A stretch of DNA of 64,000 bases. Origin: Bacteroidota bacterium (lineage in GTDB: Bacteria; Bacteroidota; Bacteroidia; 2-12-FULL-35-15). The stretch spans positions 248,001 to 312,000 of the forward strand of contig CANNHN010000001.1 in NCBI GenBank assembly GCA_947504725.1. Direction: 5' to 3'. This document shows, piece after piece, positions 34,526 through 44,233 of this stretch. Each line of letters starts with the position of its first letter. Positions within the stretch are counted from its first letter, which is position 1. A program made the translations under genes and the position numbers. The notes under the pieces are model-generated. The model was not told where the DNA came from, made no database searches, and worked only from the letters and a program-made list of their open reading frames with translations.

Positions 34526-35245
34526 TTATTTCCATCGGTATTTAAAACTTTCATACTTCCCCTTAATCGCCATTACTAGTTCAAACTGGCTCGCGTTTTT
34601 AATAAACTCATCGTTCAAATTCAAATACTTGATAAAAGCATCAAACTCGTCATCCTTCAAGTCGATCACTTCATTTTTTACATACAAACGAAATAAATCT
34701 CTTAGGATATCTCTTTTTAGATCTTCATTCTCCCACTCCGCTACTTTTCGTTTAGACTGCTCAAACTTGCTAAATCGCTCGTAAAGTGCTGTAATTGGAC
34801 TTTCCAATGCATTCGCACCTGTTGTGTTGTACGATTTTTTAACACCTAATTTATCAATATCGTTTTGAATTTCATTTAAACCGCGATTAGCAAATACACT
34901 TACTTCTTTTAATTCGAAATACAGCTTTGACAAAGCAATTTGAAAATTCGAATTTCCATTTGATAAGGAATCTTTAAAACAAATGCTTTTTACTTTAAAA
35001 CCAATTGCTGAAAATATAATTGTATCACTTGGGAAAATTGAAAAAGAAAATTGACCATCAGCGGCTGCAAATAAACCGTGACTAGTTCTTTTATTTATAA
35101 TCATTAATCTGGTAAGAGGCAATTTGCTATTCTCTTTATCGTATACTTTTCCAGTAATTGTAGTTATTGTTTGAGAGAAGCCTTTAAATGAAATAAAAGG
35201 AGTAGTAAACAGGATAAGAATAATAAAAGTGAGCCTAAAGTTCAT
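34526..35245 (-). CDS. Secreted carboxypeptidase-regulatory-like domain protein
   Basis: Protein of 239 aa with signal peptide 1-24 (GFSQ). Residues about 27-105 are a CarboxypepD_reg-like beta-sandwich (ITGKVYDKENSKLPLTRLMI, DGQFSFSIFPSDTIIFSAIGFK, FQIALSK), the domain that begins TonB-dependent receptors, but here without plug or barrel. The rest is a helical, charged region (NEIQNDIDKLGVKKSY, LYERFSKFEQSKRKVAEWENEDLKRD split by short gaps). It is probably a periplasmic or envelope protein; relatives are often found next to other envelope genes. Last gene of the leftward run. Confidence 0.7.
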   Translation of the reverse strand: MNFRLTFIILILFTTPFISFKGFSQTITTITGKVYDKENSKLPLTRLMIINKRTSHGLFAAADGQFSFSIFPSDTIIFSAIGFKVKSICFKDSLSNGNSNFQIALSKLYFELKEVSVFANRGLNEIQNDIDKLGVKKSYNTTGANALESPITALYERFSKFEQSKRKVAEWENEDLKRDILRDLFRLYVKNEVIDLKDDEFDAFIKYLNLNDEFIKNASQFELVMAIKGKYESFKYRWK

Positions 35246-35262
35246 TATTTAATAAACGAGAT

Positions 35263-35949
35263 TTAATTTGATTTAGTATCAATCGGTTCCAAATCTAATA
35301 AACTATCTGTTTTAGCTTTTATCTTTTTTTTTATAAATTTTGCTTTTGATTCTTCTTTTCGAAGCAATCTTTCTATGTTTTTCTGATGAGTTATTAAAAC
35401 CATTATAGCTATCAATATTGAAAATATTATAAGAGAAGGCACAGTTGATTTAAAGATAAAAATGACGATAATCGGAAAACAAATAGCAGATAGCATTGAT
35501 CCTAATGAGACATACCCGGAAATTATTAAGATGATTATAAAAATTGCCATACATATAAGTGCTCCGAAAAGATGAACACCCAAAACTATTCCCAACAGTG
35601 TTGCAATTCCTTTTCCGCCTCTAAAAGAAGCAAACAAAGGAAAAATATGACCCACTAACGATGCAATTCCGAGAACCAGCTCCAAATTTATAAATTGATT
35701 TCCACCTACAACGTAAGGACTGAAATAAGCTAGATTAACAGCTAAATATCCTTTTAAAACATCAATAAGCAAAACTGGAATTCCTGCTTTTTTACCTAAA
35801 ACTCTAAATGTATTGGTAGCACCTGCATTACCACTACCGTATTCTCTGACATCAATTTTATAAAAAAACTTGCCTATCCAAACAGCAGTTGGAATGGAGC
35901 CCAAAAGATATCCTGTAATAAGTAATAATATATTTGTACTATTTATCAC
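35263..35949 (-). CDS. plsY: Acyl-phosphate:glycerol-3-phosphate acyltransferase PlsY
   Basis: Protein of 228 aa with five to six membrane helices. PlsY transfers acyl groups from acyl-phosphate to glycerol-3-phosphate, the first step of phospholipid synthesis, at the inner membrane. Visible motifs are GSIPTAVWIGKFF, REYGSGNAGATNTFRVLGKK and FRGGKGIATLLG, the conserved substrate loops. The basic C-terminal tail (about 25 residues, KAKFIKKKIKAKT) is longer than usual. It begins 1 nt after the stop of the 1493-aa gene, hence one operon. Confidence 0.95.
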   Translation of the reverse strand: MINSTNILLLITGYLLGSIPTAVWIGKFFYKIDVREYGSGNAGATNTFRVLGKKAGIPVLLIDVLKGYLAVNLAYFSPYVVGGNQFINLELVLGIASLVGHIFPLFASFRGGKGIATLLGIVLGVHLFGALICMAIFIIILIISGYVSLGSMLSAICFPIIVIFIFKSTVPSLIIFSILIAIMVLITHQKNIERLLRKEESKAKFIKKKIKAKTDSLLDLEPIDTKSN

Positions 35950-35950
35950 T

Positions 35951-38900
35951 TTACTCTTTAGTTTCTGTTTTACGCAAGAACTGCGTTTTCTTAGCAGTAG
36001 TTGTTATGTTGAAGTTGTAATTTGGCTCTTTCTTCTCTTTGTCTCCATCCTTTTGACGCTTCTCCGGTTTTAACTCTTTAATTGCAGTATTGAATACTTC
36101 ATTTGAAGATACAGCTAACATCGTTCCTCTTGTATAATTAAAATAATACCAGTTGTTACCATCAAGTTCCAAATAAATATTTAAGATATCGCCACCACGT
36201 TTTTTAATTAGCTCAATTCTTCCATCAACGTATTTATTTATTTGCGTCTTATTGATATTTCCAATTCCAATTTTCCCGTAAGAAGTATATGAGCGAGTCT
36301 CTTTATTCCATTTCATCTTTAGGTCAGTAATAAACAGAGTTTTCTTTAATTCATCTGGAAATTTCTTATAAGAACCATATAAGTTTAATTGTGTAATCAA
36401 TTTATCGGCTTGCTCTTTACCTAACATTTCACGCAACCCTTTTTCAAAAATAGGTCGCCCAAAGTCTGTCGCTTTTAAGTCAATATTTGCAACAAGTGCA
36501 TCCGACATTTTATCAATTGCTCCATCATCAAAGAAGAAATCTACTGACATAATCATATCGAAAATAGTTGAATCAGGAATCAATAAATGCACAGCGCTAC
36601 CAAAAGATTCTATTTTTAATTGTCCGAAATCACCCCCTAAATCAACTCTTCCTTCTCCATACATTTTACATTGAGACGTGTTTAAGCTTAAGTAATTCCC
36701 TGGCAAAGATCTTTCCACCAATTTCTCTTTGTTAGATATTCTGTATTCTCGTGAGCTTTTATCAAAAAACAAAAAACCTTCAGCCGGCAAAACGTATGCG
36801 TCATTTGATGATTCTTTTGGTGAAAGAAATGCAGAGTAAAAATGTGTTGAATCGGTTGTAACCATCATGGATGCCGCAATAGATTTCCCGAATGCATCTA
36901 CAGGATTTTTAGCAATAGGTATGTAGATGTTGTTTGGGTTAATTTCAGATTCAAACTTAAACCACGTTTTTGGAATTGATTTGCAATCATGAGAAATGCG
37001 AGCAGCACCATCAAACACCAAATAATTTGCCGTAGCTTTTAACTTCACTTTTCCTGCGTATTCAAAATTTGGGCTCAATCTAAACTTTGCAGAATCTGGA
37101 ATATTCGTTTCTGCATATGTCTGGAATGTAGTGTCCACGCTCACATTACTAAAATAGAACGTTTGTTTTGTTTTAATCTCGTCTACATAATCATAAAAAC
37201 CAGAGCCTTGGTATTTTTTTCTAGCAAATACGTTTGCTGTACAGTTATATAAGTTATGATATTTTGTAATTGAGTTAGCTACAATTTTTGCATTTGTAAA
37301 TGTTCGCATAACAGCATCCTTTTCAATGATTACATCTCCTTTATCAGGATATATACGCGCATCTGCAACATTAATATATTTTACTTCTTTAGCAGTGATG
37401 ACATATTTTTTTAAATCGTATTTAGCAGCAGGAGATTGAAAACGAAGTGAATCTTGACTTGGGTGAACAGAAATAAATTCCGGACCAACCAAATCTAAAT
37501 CTTCATTTGCAGCTTTTTTAACTGCGTTTTTACTCGTACCTAATTCAATCTGGCTATCATCCATGTACCATTTAAAATTATCCATAAAACAGATGTACTG
37601 ATTTACTGGAAATTTAACAACAGAGCCTTTCCCATTCGAAGTAAACTCACCTATACGTTTATCGAAATCAATTTTTGCATTCACGTTATCCGTTGAAAAA
37701 GCTTCTAATGTTGTTGATTCTTCAATCGCTTTTAAACTAAAATTGGACGTATCAGAAACAAAGGAATTGAATTTAAATTTAACAAGTTTACCGTCTAGTT
37801 TTGCATTTGAAAAATCTGCTCTACCACTACCGAAAAGTTGAACAGGAGTCATGGACAAACGGCCATTAAATTGAGATTGACCGTTATAATTTTGAAATTT
37901 TTTATCCTTGTGATTCCAAACATTCATTACATCTTTTTTAGGATACCAAAGTACACGAGCATCTTCACCATGCATTTGTGGAAATTCGGGTTTGATTTTT
38001 TGTTCAGTTACATCATACGATTGAGCTATGCACTTTGTTGAATCTGGAAAAAACAGAAAGTCGTTGGATTTGGAAATAGACGTTATATATTTCAGTACTC
38101 CATCACCATGCAAACCTTGATTGCTCAATTTAATTGCAGCATTGAACGTTCCTTTACCGCCATACATTGGATAACCATTGGCTGGAGTTTGAGTAATAAA
38201 ACCCAAAGAATAATCTTGTTGTAATGTGAGAGATTCTTTAAATGTTGGAAATATGCCAGCGCTCTCCATTGTCCCTTTAAAAACTAACCCTTCGTTTGAA
38301 AAGTTATCCAAACTATCTATAATAAAAGGGTCGAGTTTAAAGTAAAAGTTTTCCTTTTTATACTTACCATTTTGAATATATTTTTTATCGTAATACGCAT
38401 ACGATTCTTTAAAACTATTAAAAACAGGATAAACGGGGAACGGTTTCCGGCCGGATTTATTAGCAGGATTATCTATTTCCAAATCACCATTGATACTTTC
38501 GACAACTGTACGAACTTTAACGAGTGGATATTCTCCATAAGCATCTGGTTCACGAGATCTAACCATGATACGCAATGAATCCACGTTTTTTAAATCAATT
38601 TTAAATTTCGTATAATCAAAAGAAAATTCCTTTCCGAAAAAATCAAATCGACCAGCATGAACAATTCCTGCAAATGTAAAATCGCGATTTTTCTTTAAAA
38701 TAATTTTTTGCTCCAAAGGATATATAACAACATTTTGAGAATCACTCATGTATATTTGACGAACTCCCATTATCGTCATATCAAAATTCAACAAGTTTAT
38801 TGACGCATTACTAGAGCCAAGAATGGATGAAGGAAACTGAATAACATCATAATCTATGTGGGCTGCACGAGCCGCGATAAAAGTATATAGCTTTTCATTT

Positions 38901-40432
38901 ACGATAACTTCATCATCAATTGGATCATATGTAATGAATCCTTGTGAAGACAACCGAATTAAGTTTGGTCGCACATCATTAGGAGAAAATTTTAAATATT
39001 TTGCATATTGGTCTCCGGAAAATTCACGAGAATCACCATTTTTTTTAACAAAATCACGCATTTGAATCAAGGGGTTTATCTGGTCAATACCTTGAATTCT
39101 ATCATACCTGTCTGTTCTGAAATAATTAGCTGATTCGAACATCGCATCTTCCTGCGAATTTCCAACTAACATTCCTAAATCAATTTTAGGATCATCAATC
39201 TTCCACGTTAATTCTTCGAAAAACATATCTACTTTATGGAAGGAATTTAAAAATGGTGATTTAGAAACACCATCTGTTGTTCTAATGAGCGATAGCTTTC
39301 GATCGTTTACAGCAAATTTCATGTTTACACTTGGGTGCGTAATGGAATCTTTGTCGAAGTAAAATTTAACGTTTGACGATTCAGCTGTTAACTTATCTTT
39401 TGTAATGCCAATCAATTTAGCTCCAATAATTAAAAAAGGTTTCCCTTCTCTTTTAAATATTAATCTAGCATCTTCTTCTTTGCTACCTGAACCAAGAACT
39501 TTTGCGCCTCGTTGCGTAAATCCACCGTCATAGTCAACATCTTTAGCAATGTTAGAAATTGGCATACGTTTATTATAGGAATCGAAACGCGGATAAGTGA
39601 TATTCCCTTCTTTTTCAGAAATAATTTTCTCATTTAACTGACCGATTAAAGGTTTTTGAAAATAATTTTTATTGTAAAATATTACAGAATCTGCAACGTA
39701 GCCGCTCGTTTTTAAGGTGATTTGGTATTTTTTCAATTCTGCCCATACAACATTGTCTTCCTGACCAGATTTCTTCCAATTTACCTTTCCTCCTTCTCCA
39801 ACAAAAATACCTTTATAAGGATAATAAACTCCTTTAGTATTATAAATGATTCCTGTGTCGTTCTGGTTATTGGCTATTCGAAGGTTTAAACTCGGAAATA
39901 TTACTTTTGGAACACTATCGTATTCGAAAATGTATTTATTACTGTTCGCACTATATCTGATAACTGCAGAGTTATAAAAGGAGTTAGTTGAAAACAAATT
40001 ATCGCTCATCTCAAGATAATCATTGAAATTTTTGATTGCTTTTCCGGCTAAGATCTTATTAATGCACTCTTGCCACATTAGAAAATTGTCCTCGCTATGA
40101 GTTGAATTTATAAAGTTCATTACAGAAGACAAATAACTTTTATACTCAGGGAGAATTCTCAACTTCTTTTTAATCATCAAATTGCAAGATCCCACAATCG
40201 ATTTTTTTAGCTTCTCGTTACATTTAGGATTATTCCAAGCTAAAGTAAACACTTCCATGAATTCTTTAATTTCTTTTTTATCCATGTTGGTTACATCAAA
40301 CATGGTTTTCACTTCTCCTAAAAACAAAAGTGGGTCTTCTGAAAATTGTTTAATTGGATTTAGCTGTGAATAAGATTTCTCAGAAAGAAAAAATACCGCT
40401 AAAAAAAGGAATGTATATTTTAATATTCTCAT
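35951..40432 (-). CDS. Very large conserved envelope protein, function unknown
   Basis: Protein of 1493 aa with signal peptide 1-22 (SYS/Q) and no membrane helix afterwards. The first 150 residues are helical; the rest is dominated by beta-strand repeats with periodic phrases such as FAGIVHAGRFDFFGKEF, KGDVIIEKDAVMRTFTNAKIVAN and IDFDKRIGEFTSNGKGS. This pattern recalls the OstA/LptA or AsmA-like long beta-structures that bridge envelope compartments. That comparison is by eye only. The position just before plsY and after prmA in a leftward run hints at a role in lipid or outer-membrane biogenesis. It ends in a basic, lysine-rich tail. Confidence 0.6.
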   Translation of the reverse strand: MRILKYTFLFLAVFFLSEKSYSQLNPIKQFSEDPLLFLGEVKTMFDVTNMDKKEIKEFMEVFTLAWNNPKCNEKLKKSIVGSCNLMIKKKLRILPEYKSYLSSVMNFINSTHSEDNFLMWQECINKILAGKAIKNFNDYLEMSDNLFSTNSFYNSAVIRYSANSNKYIFEYDSVPKVIFPSLNLRIANNQNDTGIIYNTKGVYYPYKGIFVGEGGKVNWKKSGQEDNVVWAELKKYQITLKTSGYVADSVIFYNKNYFQKPLIGQLNEKIISEKEGNITYPRFDSYNKRMPISNIAKDVDYDGGFTQRGAKVLGSGSKEEDARLIFKREGKPFLIIGAKLIGITKDKLTAESSNVKFYFDKDSITHPSVNMKFAVNDRKLSLIRTTDGVSKSPFLNSFHKVDMFFEELTWKIDDPKIDLGMLVGNSQEDAMFESANYFRTDRYDRIQGIDQINPLIQMRDFVKKNGDSREFSGDQYAKYLKFSPNDVRPNLIRLSSQGFITYDPIDDEVIVNEKLYTFIAARAAHIDYDVIQFPSSILGSSNASINLLNFDMTIMGVRQIYMSDSQNVVIYPLEQKIILKKNRDFTFAGIVHAGRFDFFGKEFSFDYTKFKIDLKNVDSLRIMVRSREPDAYGEYPLVKVRTVVESINGDLEIDNPANKSGRKPFPVYPVFNSFKESYAYYDKKYIQNGKYKKENFYFKLDPFIIDSLDNFSNEGLVFKGTMESAGIFPTFKESLTLQQDYSLGFITQTPANGYPMYGGKGTFNAAIKLSNQGLHGDGVLKYITSISKSNDFLFFPDSTKCIAQSYDVTEQKIKPEFPQMHGEDARVLWYPKKDVMNVWNHKDKKFQNYNGQSQFNGRLSMTPVQLFGSGRADFSNAKLDGKLVKFKFNSFVSDTSNFSLKAIEESTTLEAFSTDNVNAKIDFDKRIGEFTSNGKGSVVKFPVNQYICFMDNFKWYMDDSQIELGTSKNAVKKAANEDLDLVGPEFISVHPSQDSLRFQSPAAKYDLKKYVITAKEVKYINVADARIYPDKGDVIIEKDAVMRTFTNAKIVANSITKYHNLYNCTANVFARKKYQGSGFYDYVDEIKTKQTFYFSNVSVDTTFQTYAETNIPDSAKFRLSPNFEYAGKVKLKATANYLVFDGAARISHDCKSIPKTWFKFESEINPNNIYIPIAKNPVDAFGKSIAASMMVTTDSTHFYSAFLSPKESSNDAYVLPAEGFLFFDKSSREYRISNKEKLVERSLPGNYLSLNTSQCKMYGEGRVDLGGDFGQLKIESFGSAVHLLIPDSTIFDMIMSVDFFFDDGAIDKMSDALVANIDLKATDFGRPIFEKGLREMLGKEQADKLITQLNLYGSYKKFPDELKKTLFITDLKMKWNKETRSYTSYGKIGIGNINKTQINKYVDGRIELIKKRGGDILNIYLELDGNNWYYFNYTRGTMLAVSSNEVFNTAIKELKPEKRQKDGDKEKKEPNYNFNITTTAKKTQFLRKTETKE

Positions 40433-40443
40433 TATTCAGTTTT

Positions 40444-41274
40444 CTAATTCGTAAAATGAAGTGCAGCCCACTGGTTGCTAACTTTGCTACCTTCATATTT
40501 TAAGCCAAGATTTTCTGCCTTTGCTTTTAATTCATCAATATCCGTTTCAAAAAAACCACTCAAAATTAAATTTCCACCTTTTTGTAAAGCTTTTTTGAAT
40601 ACTGGAATGTCTTCTAACAATACATTCTTATTAATATTAGCTAATATCGTATTAAATATTTTTCCTTCCAAAATTTGAGCATTCCCTTTATGAACAAGTA
40701 CATTGTTGATATTATTTTTCAACAAATTCTCAATGGTGTTCTCGTAACTCCAATCGTCTATATCAACTGCTTCAATTGGATTTGCGCCCAACATAGATGC
40801 CACAATTGCTAAAACGCCTGTTCCACATCCCATATCTAAAAGCGACTCATTTTTAACATTTAATAACATTAAATACTGAATCATAAGCTGAGTAGTATCG
40901 TGGTGACCAGTACCAAAAGACATTTTGGGTTCAATGATTACATCCAATAAATAGCCTGCTTTTTTCTCATGAAATGGTGCTCTGATATAACATTTACCCA
41001 AAACATCAATTGGTTGAAAGTTACTTTCCCATTCTTCATTCCAATTCTGTTTTGGAATTATTTTTGTTTTAAATTCAATTTTAAAAATGTCTTCAAAATC
41101 ACCCAATGCTAATTGAACTTCCTCTTCACTAAATTCTTCTTCTGTTATATATGCATTAAATCCTGTTTCAGTTTCTACAAAACTTTCGAATGCGAGTTCG
41201 GAGAGTGTAGCAATTAATACGTCTGAACCTTCCAGTTTGGGCTCTACTTTTACTGCGACTTCGATATAGTTCAT
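40444..41274 (-). CDS. prmA: Ribosomal protein L11 methyltransferase
   Basis: Protein of 276 aa that trimethylates L11 using S-adenosylmethionine. N-terminal alpha/beta domain (MNYIEVAVKVEPKLEGSDV) followed by the SAM-binding fold: motif I LLDMGCGTGVLAI (145-157), PKMSFGTGHHDTT (117-128) typical of PrmA, and ILANINKNVL (the N-x-x-x catalytic-loop region). Length and motif order match PrmA. It lies between tpiA and the 1493-aa gene, 99 nt after tpiA (gap holds hairpin repeat 41305-41360). Confidence 0.95.
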   Translation of the reverse strand: MNYIEVAVKVEPKLEGSDVLIATLSELAFESFVETETGFNAYITEEEFSEEEVQLALGDFEDIFKIEFKTKIIPKQNWNEEWESNFQPIDVLGKCYIRAPFHEKKAGYLLDVIIEPKMSFGTGHHDTTQLMIQYLMLLNVKNESLLDMGCGTGVLAIVASMLGANPIEAVDIDDWSYENTIENLLKNNINNVLVHKGNAQILEGKIFNTILANINKNVLLEDIPVFKKALQKGGNLILSGFFETDIDELKAKAENLGLKYEGSKVSNQWAALHFTN

Positions 41275-41304
41275 CGTTCTGTTGTCTTATTTGTTATTAC
41301 TAAA

Positions 41305-41360
41305 CACTTTGACTCTATTCAGTGTGACAATTGAAATGTCAGTCTGAATGGAGTCGAAGA
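41305..41360. repeat. Dispersed CTCCGCTCAG-type inverted repeat, copy B
   Basis: TTTGACTCTATTCAGTGTGACA and its near-complement TGTCAGTCTGAATGGAGTCG, a diverged copy of the 19064 family, in the tpiA-prmA gap. Confidence 0.65.
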
Positions 41361-41373
41361 CATTATTTAGCAT

Positions 41374-42126
41374 TTAAAATGAATTAGTAATTGCTGTGTA
41401 GTCATCAGCTTTTAAAGATGCCCCGCCAATTAAGCCACCATCAATATCTGCACATGAAAAAAGTTCCTTAGCGTTTTGTGCATTACAACTTCCTCCATAG
41501 AGTATGGTAACATTCTCTGAAATGCCTTTTCCGTATTTTTTATTTATTTCGGTACGAATATAATCGTGAACGCCTTGAGCCTGATAGCTCGTAGCTGTTA
41601 GACCTGTACCTATTGCCCAAACTGGCTCATAAGCAATGATAACTTTTTCAAAGTCTGTGGGTGACAATTGAAATAAAGCTTCTTTTAGTTGCGCTCTTAT
41701 TTTTTCCAAATGTGTATTCGCATTGCGTTCTTCAATACTTTCACCAATACAAAAAATGGGTGTTAGATTCGAAGCTAAAGCACAATTTAATTTTTGAATC
41801 AAAATTTCGTCTGTTTCTCCTGCATATAATCTTCTTTCTGAATGGCCAATGATTACATATTGTGCACCAGTGGAAGCAATCATATCTGCAGAAATCTCAC
41901 CTGTATAAGCACCTGAATTTAAATGGTGGCAATCTTGTGCAGCAACAGCAAAATCTGTTTTTGATTTTAATTTTTCTGCAACAGCGGTTAAGTGTGTGAA
42001 AGGTGGTGCAATAATTTTTAAAACTGAAGAATTTGATGAAGCTGATATAATCTCTTCTATCAAATCTAACCCTTGAGATAGGGTTTTATTCATTTTCCAA
42101 TTTCCTGCTACAATCTTTCGTCTCAT
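41374..42126 (-). CDS. tpiA: Triose-phosphate isomerase
   Basis: Protein of 250 aa that interconverts dihydroxyacetone phosphate and glyceraldehyde-3-phosphate in the cytoplasm. Active-site residues are intact: Lys11 (GNWKMNKT), His95 (IIGHSERR), Glu167 (AYEPVWAIGTG), with the phosphate loop LYGGSCN near the end. Typical TIM-barrel length. It sits in the leftward run, 26 nt downstream of the DUF6624 gene. Confidence 0.97.
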   Translation of the reverse strand: MRRKIVAGNWKMNKTLSQGLDLIEEIISASSNSSVLKIIAPPFTHLTAVAEKLKSKTDFAVAAQDCHHLNSGAYTGEISADMIASTGAQYVIIGHSERRLYAGETDEILIQKLNCALASNLTPIFCIGESIEERNANTHLEKIRAQLKEALFQLSPTDFEKVIIAYEPVWAIGTGLTATSYQAQGVHDYIRTEINKKYGKGISENVTILYGGSCNAQNAKELFSCADIDGGLIGGASLKADDYTAITNSF

Positions 42127-42152
42127 GGCGTTTAGTTTTCTAAATTGCTTAA

Positions 42153-43127
42153 TTAATAGACTACCTTTTCCTTTTCTAAAAGTAATAAATCTTTCTTATA
42201 TTTATTTATATCCCAATTAATCCCCCAATTCTTCAGGTACTCATTCATAGGCTTTAAACCCAATGCAGTTCTTCTTTTGTTTAAATTTTCTACATCTTCA
42301 ATTGGTGCAACATAATTCTTATTTCCAACTGTCACAACTACACTTCCGTACAATTGTTTCTGACCTTTTCTTAATGCCACTTTATCTTCTACGAGAGCTA
42401 AATCTTGTGATTCAACATTTTTATTCTCAAAAGCAGTTCTCATTTTAACTAAATACTTTTCTTGAACATTCAATTCAGCTTGCTGAATAATCAATGCAAG
42501 TGAATAATTTCCGATAAATCCAACAGATCCTCTTCCCAACCAACCATAAGTATCAATAACATTTGTTACAATTAATAGATTTACAGAATCTCTTTTATTG
42601 ATTGTTTTTTTTATATCATTCAGTTCATTCGAATTGGTTCCAAATTCATTTTTAATACTCACTTCTTTAAGTCTATTCGAGTGGTAGTCGCGATAAACGC
42701 TATCCAAAAGCAAAACCAAACCTTTGTTTAAATTAGCATCCGACTTAGCTATATTCAACTTTACTTTATCTTCAAGCTCTTTCCAACGTTTATCAGCGTG
42801 AAGTATTGAAAATGATTTCTCGTTAATAATTTCAGCATAATTGATGTAATCAAAAAGAGTTGTTACTTTAAAAAGTTGCACAAAAGCTGAATCACTATTT
42901 TTTGCTAAAGACCAAGAACACGCAGCATTGTAACGGTCTTCTAAATAGCCTTTCCCACTATTTTGTTTAAATGCTTTCGAGTATAATTGTCCTGATTTTT
43001 TATATTCCTTTTTAGCAAAACTATTTTTTGCCTCATTAATTGACTCGAAATATTGGGCCGAAGGTTGAGCAACAGAAAACTGTAAAGAAAAAAGGATTGA
43101 GAGAATAAAAAAAATATTTTTTTTCAT
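42153..43127 (-). CDS. Secreted TPR and DUF6624 protein
   Basis: Protein of 324 aa from ATG 43127 (MKKNIFFILS...; another ATG three codons upstream). Signal peptide to about residue 20 (SVAQ). A short TPR-like region (YFESINEAKNSFAKKEYKKSGQLYSKAF ... split) precedes a C-terminal domain with DTYGWLGRGSVGFIGNYSLALIIQQAE, DLALVEDKVALRKGQKQLYGS and PIEDVENLNKRRTALGL, the DUF6624 pattern (a family of unknown activity). It sits between the permease and tpiA in the same run. Confidence 0.75.
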   Translation of the reverse strand: MKKNIFFILSILFSLQFSVAQPSAQYFESINEAKNSFAKKEYKKSGQLYSKAFKQNSGKGYLEDRYNAACSWSLAKNSDSAFVQLFKVTTLFDYINYAEIINEKSFSILHADKRWKELEDKVKLNIAKSDANLNKGLVLLLDSVYRDYHSNRLKEVSIKNEFGTNSNELNDIKKTINKRDSVNLLIVTNVIDTYGWLGRGSVGFIGNYSLALIIQQAELNVQEKYLVKMRTAFENKNVESQDLALVEDKVALRKGQKQLYGSVVVTVGNKNYVAPIEDVENLNKRRTALGLKPMNEYLKNWGINWDINKYKKDLLLLEKEKVVY

Positions 43128-43150
43128 TAGAAACATAAATGGAAGTACAA

Positions 43151-44230
43151 CTACTGAACTCTTACACGCGGATCTAAAATTCCATAAACGATATCAACAC
43201 CAATATTTATTACAACAAATATCATGGCAAAAACTAGGGTAGCTCCCATTACAACTGGTAAATCATTTTTATTCAATGCATCCACCACTTCATAACCAAT
43301 TCCTTTCCAGTTGAATATAATTTCCACAAATACTGCTCCAGCCATCAAACCTGCAAACCAACCAGAAATAGCAGTAATAACAGGGTTTAATGCGTTTTTT
43401 AAAGCATGTTTGAATACGACATTATAAAAGCCTAATCCTTTTGCCGTTGCTGTTCGAATATAATCCTGAGAAAGTACGTCCAATAAAGAACTACGTGTTA
43501 ACTGAATAATAATTGCCAATGGACGTAATCCCAATGTGATCGTTGGAAGAATCAAGTTTTTTAAATCTAAATGTTCGTCACCGAAATCATCGATGGCATA
43601 AAGCGAACCAACGTTGTTTAAACCTGTATAATCACGCAATACAAATCCAAAAAACCAAGCAATTAATAATCCCATGAAAAAGGATGGTAAGGCCATTCCG
43701 AAAATGGCAAAAATCAATGAGCTTTTATCGAACCAAGAATTCTTTTTAATAGCAGAAAATATTCCGAGTAATATTCCGAAAATTGCACCAAACGTAATGG
43801 ATGAGAAAGCCAGAATTGCAGTCTCTGGAAGTGTTTCTATCACAATATCGGAAACTTTTCTCTTAGTGATGTATGACCTTCGCAAATAAGGATATTTAAG
43901 TACCATTATTTTTGAACTTGAAACAGGAAATAGTTTTACGTAAGAAGAATATTTTTCGCGACTTAAATATAAATAATGTTCTTTGTTTGTTGATTCGTGA
44001 ACAGAAAGAGGAGAAAGGTCATTCAAGTACATGAGAAATTGAGTTGTCATGGGCTTATCTCTTCCTAAATCTTTGTTAATTGCATCTATAGATGCTTGAT
44101 CAGCACGTTGACCTAACATCATACGCGCTGGATCACCGGGTAAAACATTGAATAACAAAAACACCACAGTGATTACACCCAGCAAAACAAGGAATCCGTA
44201 AAATAATCGTTTAACAATAAATTTTATCAC
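43151..44230 (-). CDS. OppB/DppB-type ABC transporter permease
   Basis: Protein of 359 aa. N-terminal VIVKRL-like FIVKRLFYGFLVLLG helix and FNVLPGDPARMMLGQRA are hallmarks of peptide/nickel permease component 1. After a periplasmic insert of about 80 residues (60-135, charged and tyrosine-rich), six helices follow with the EAA-type loop (YIRTATAKGLGFYNVVFKHALKNA split). Normally this permease works with a second permease, two ATPases and a binding protein; none is in this window, so partners must be encoded elsewhere. It overlaps neighbours closely (4 nt from the BT_3928 gene). Confidence 0.85.
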   Translation of the reverse strand: MIKFIVKRLFYGFLVLLGVITVVFLLFNVLPGDPARMMLGQRADQASIDAINKDLGRDKPMTTQFLMYLNDLSPLSVHESTNKEHYLYLSREKYSSYVKLFPVSSSKIMVLKYPYLRRSYITKRKVSDIVIETLPETAILAFSSITFGAIFGILLGIFSAIKKNSWFDKSSLIFAIFGMALPSFFMGLLIAWFFGFVLRDYTGLNNVGSLYAIDDFGDEHLDLKNLILPTITLGLRPLAIIIQLTRSSLLDVLSQDYIRTATAKGLGFYNVVFKHALKNALNPVITAISGWFAGLMAGAVFVEIIFNWKGIGYEVVDALNKNDLPVVMGATLVFAMIFVVINIGVDIVYGILDPRVRVQ

Positions 44231-44233
44231 AGC

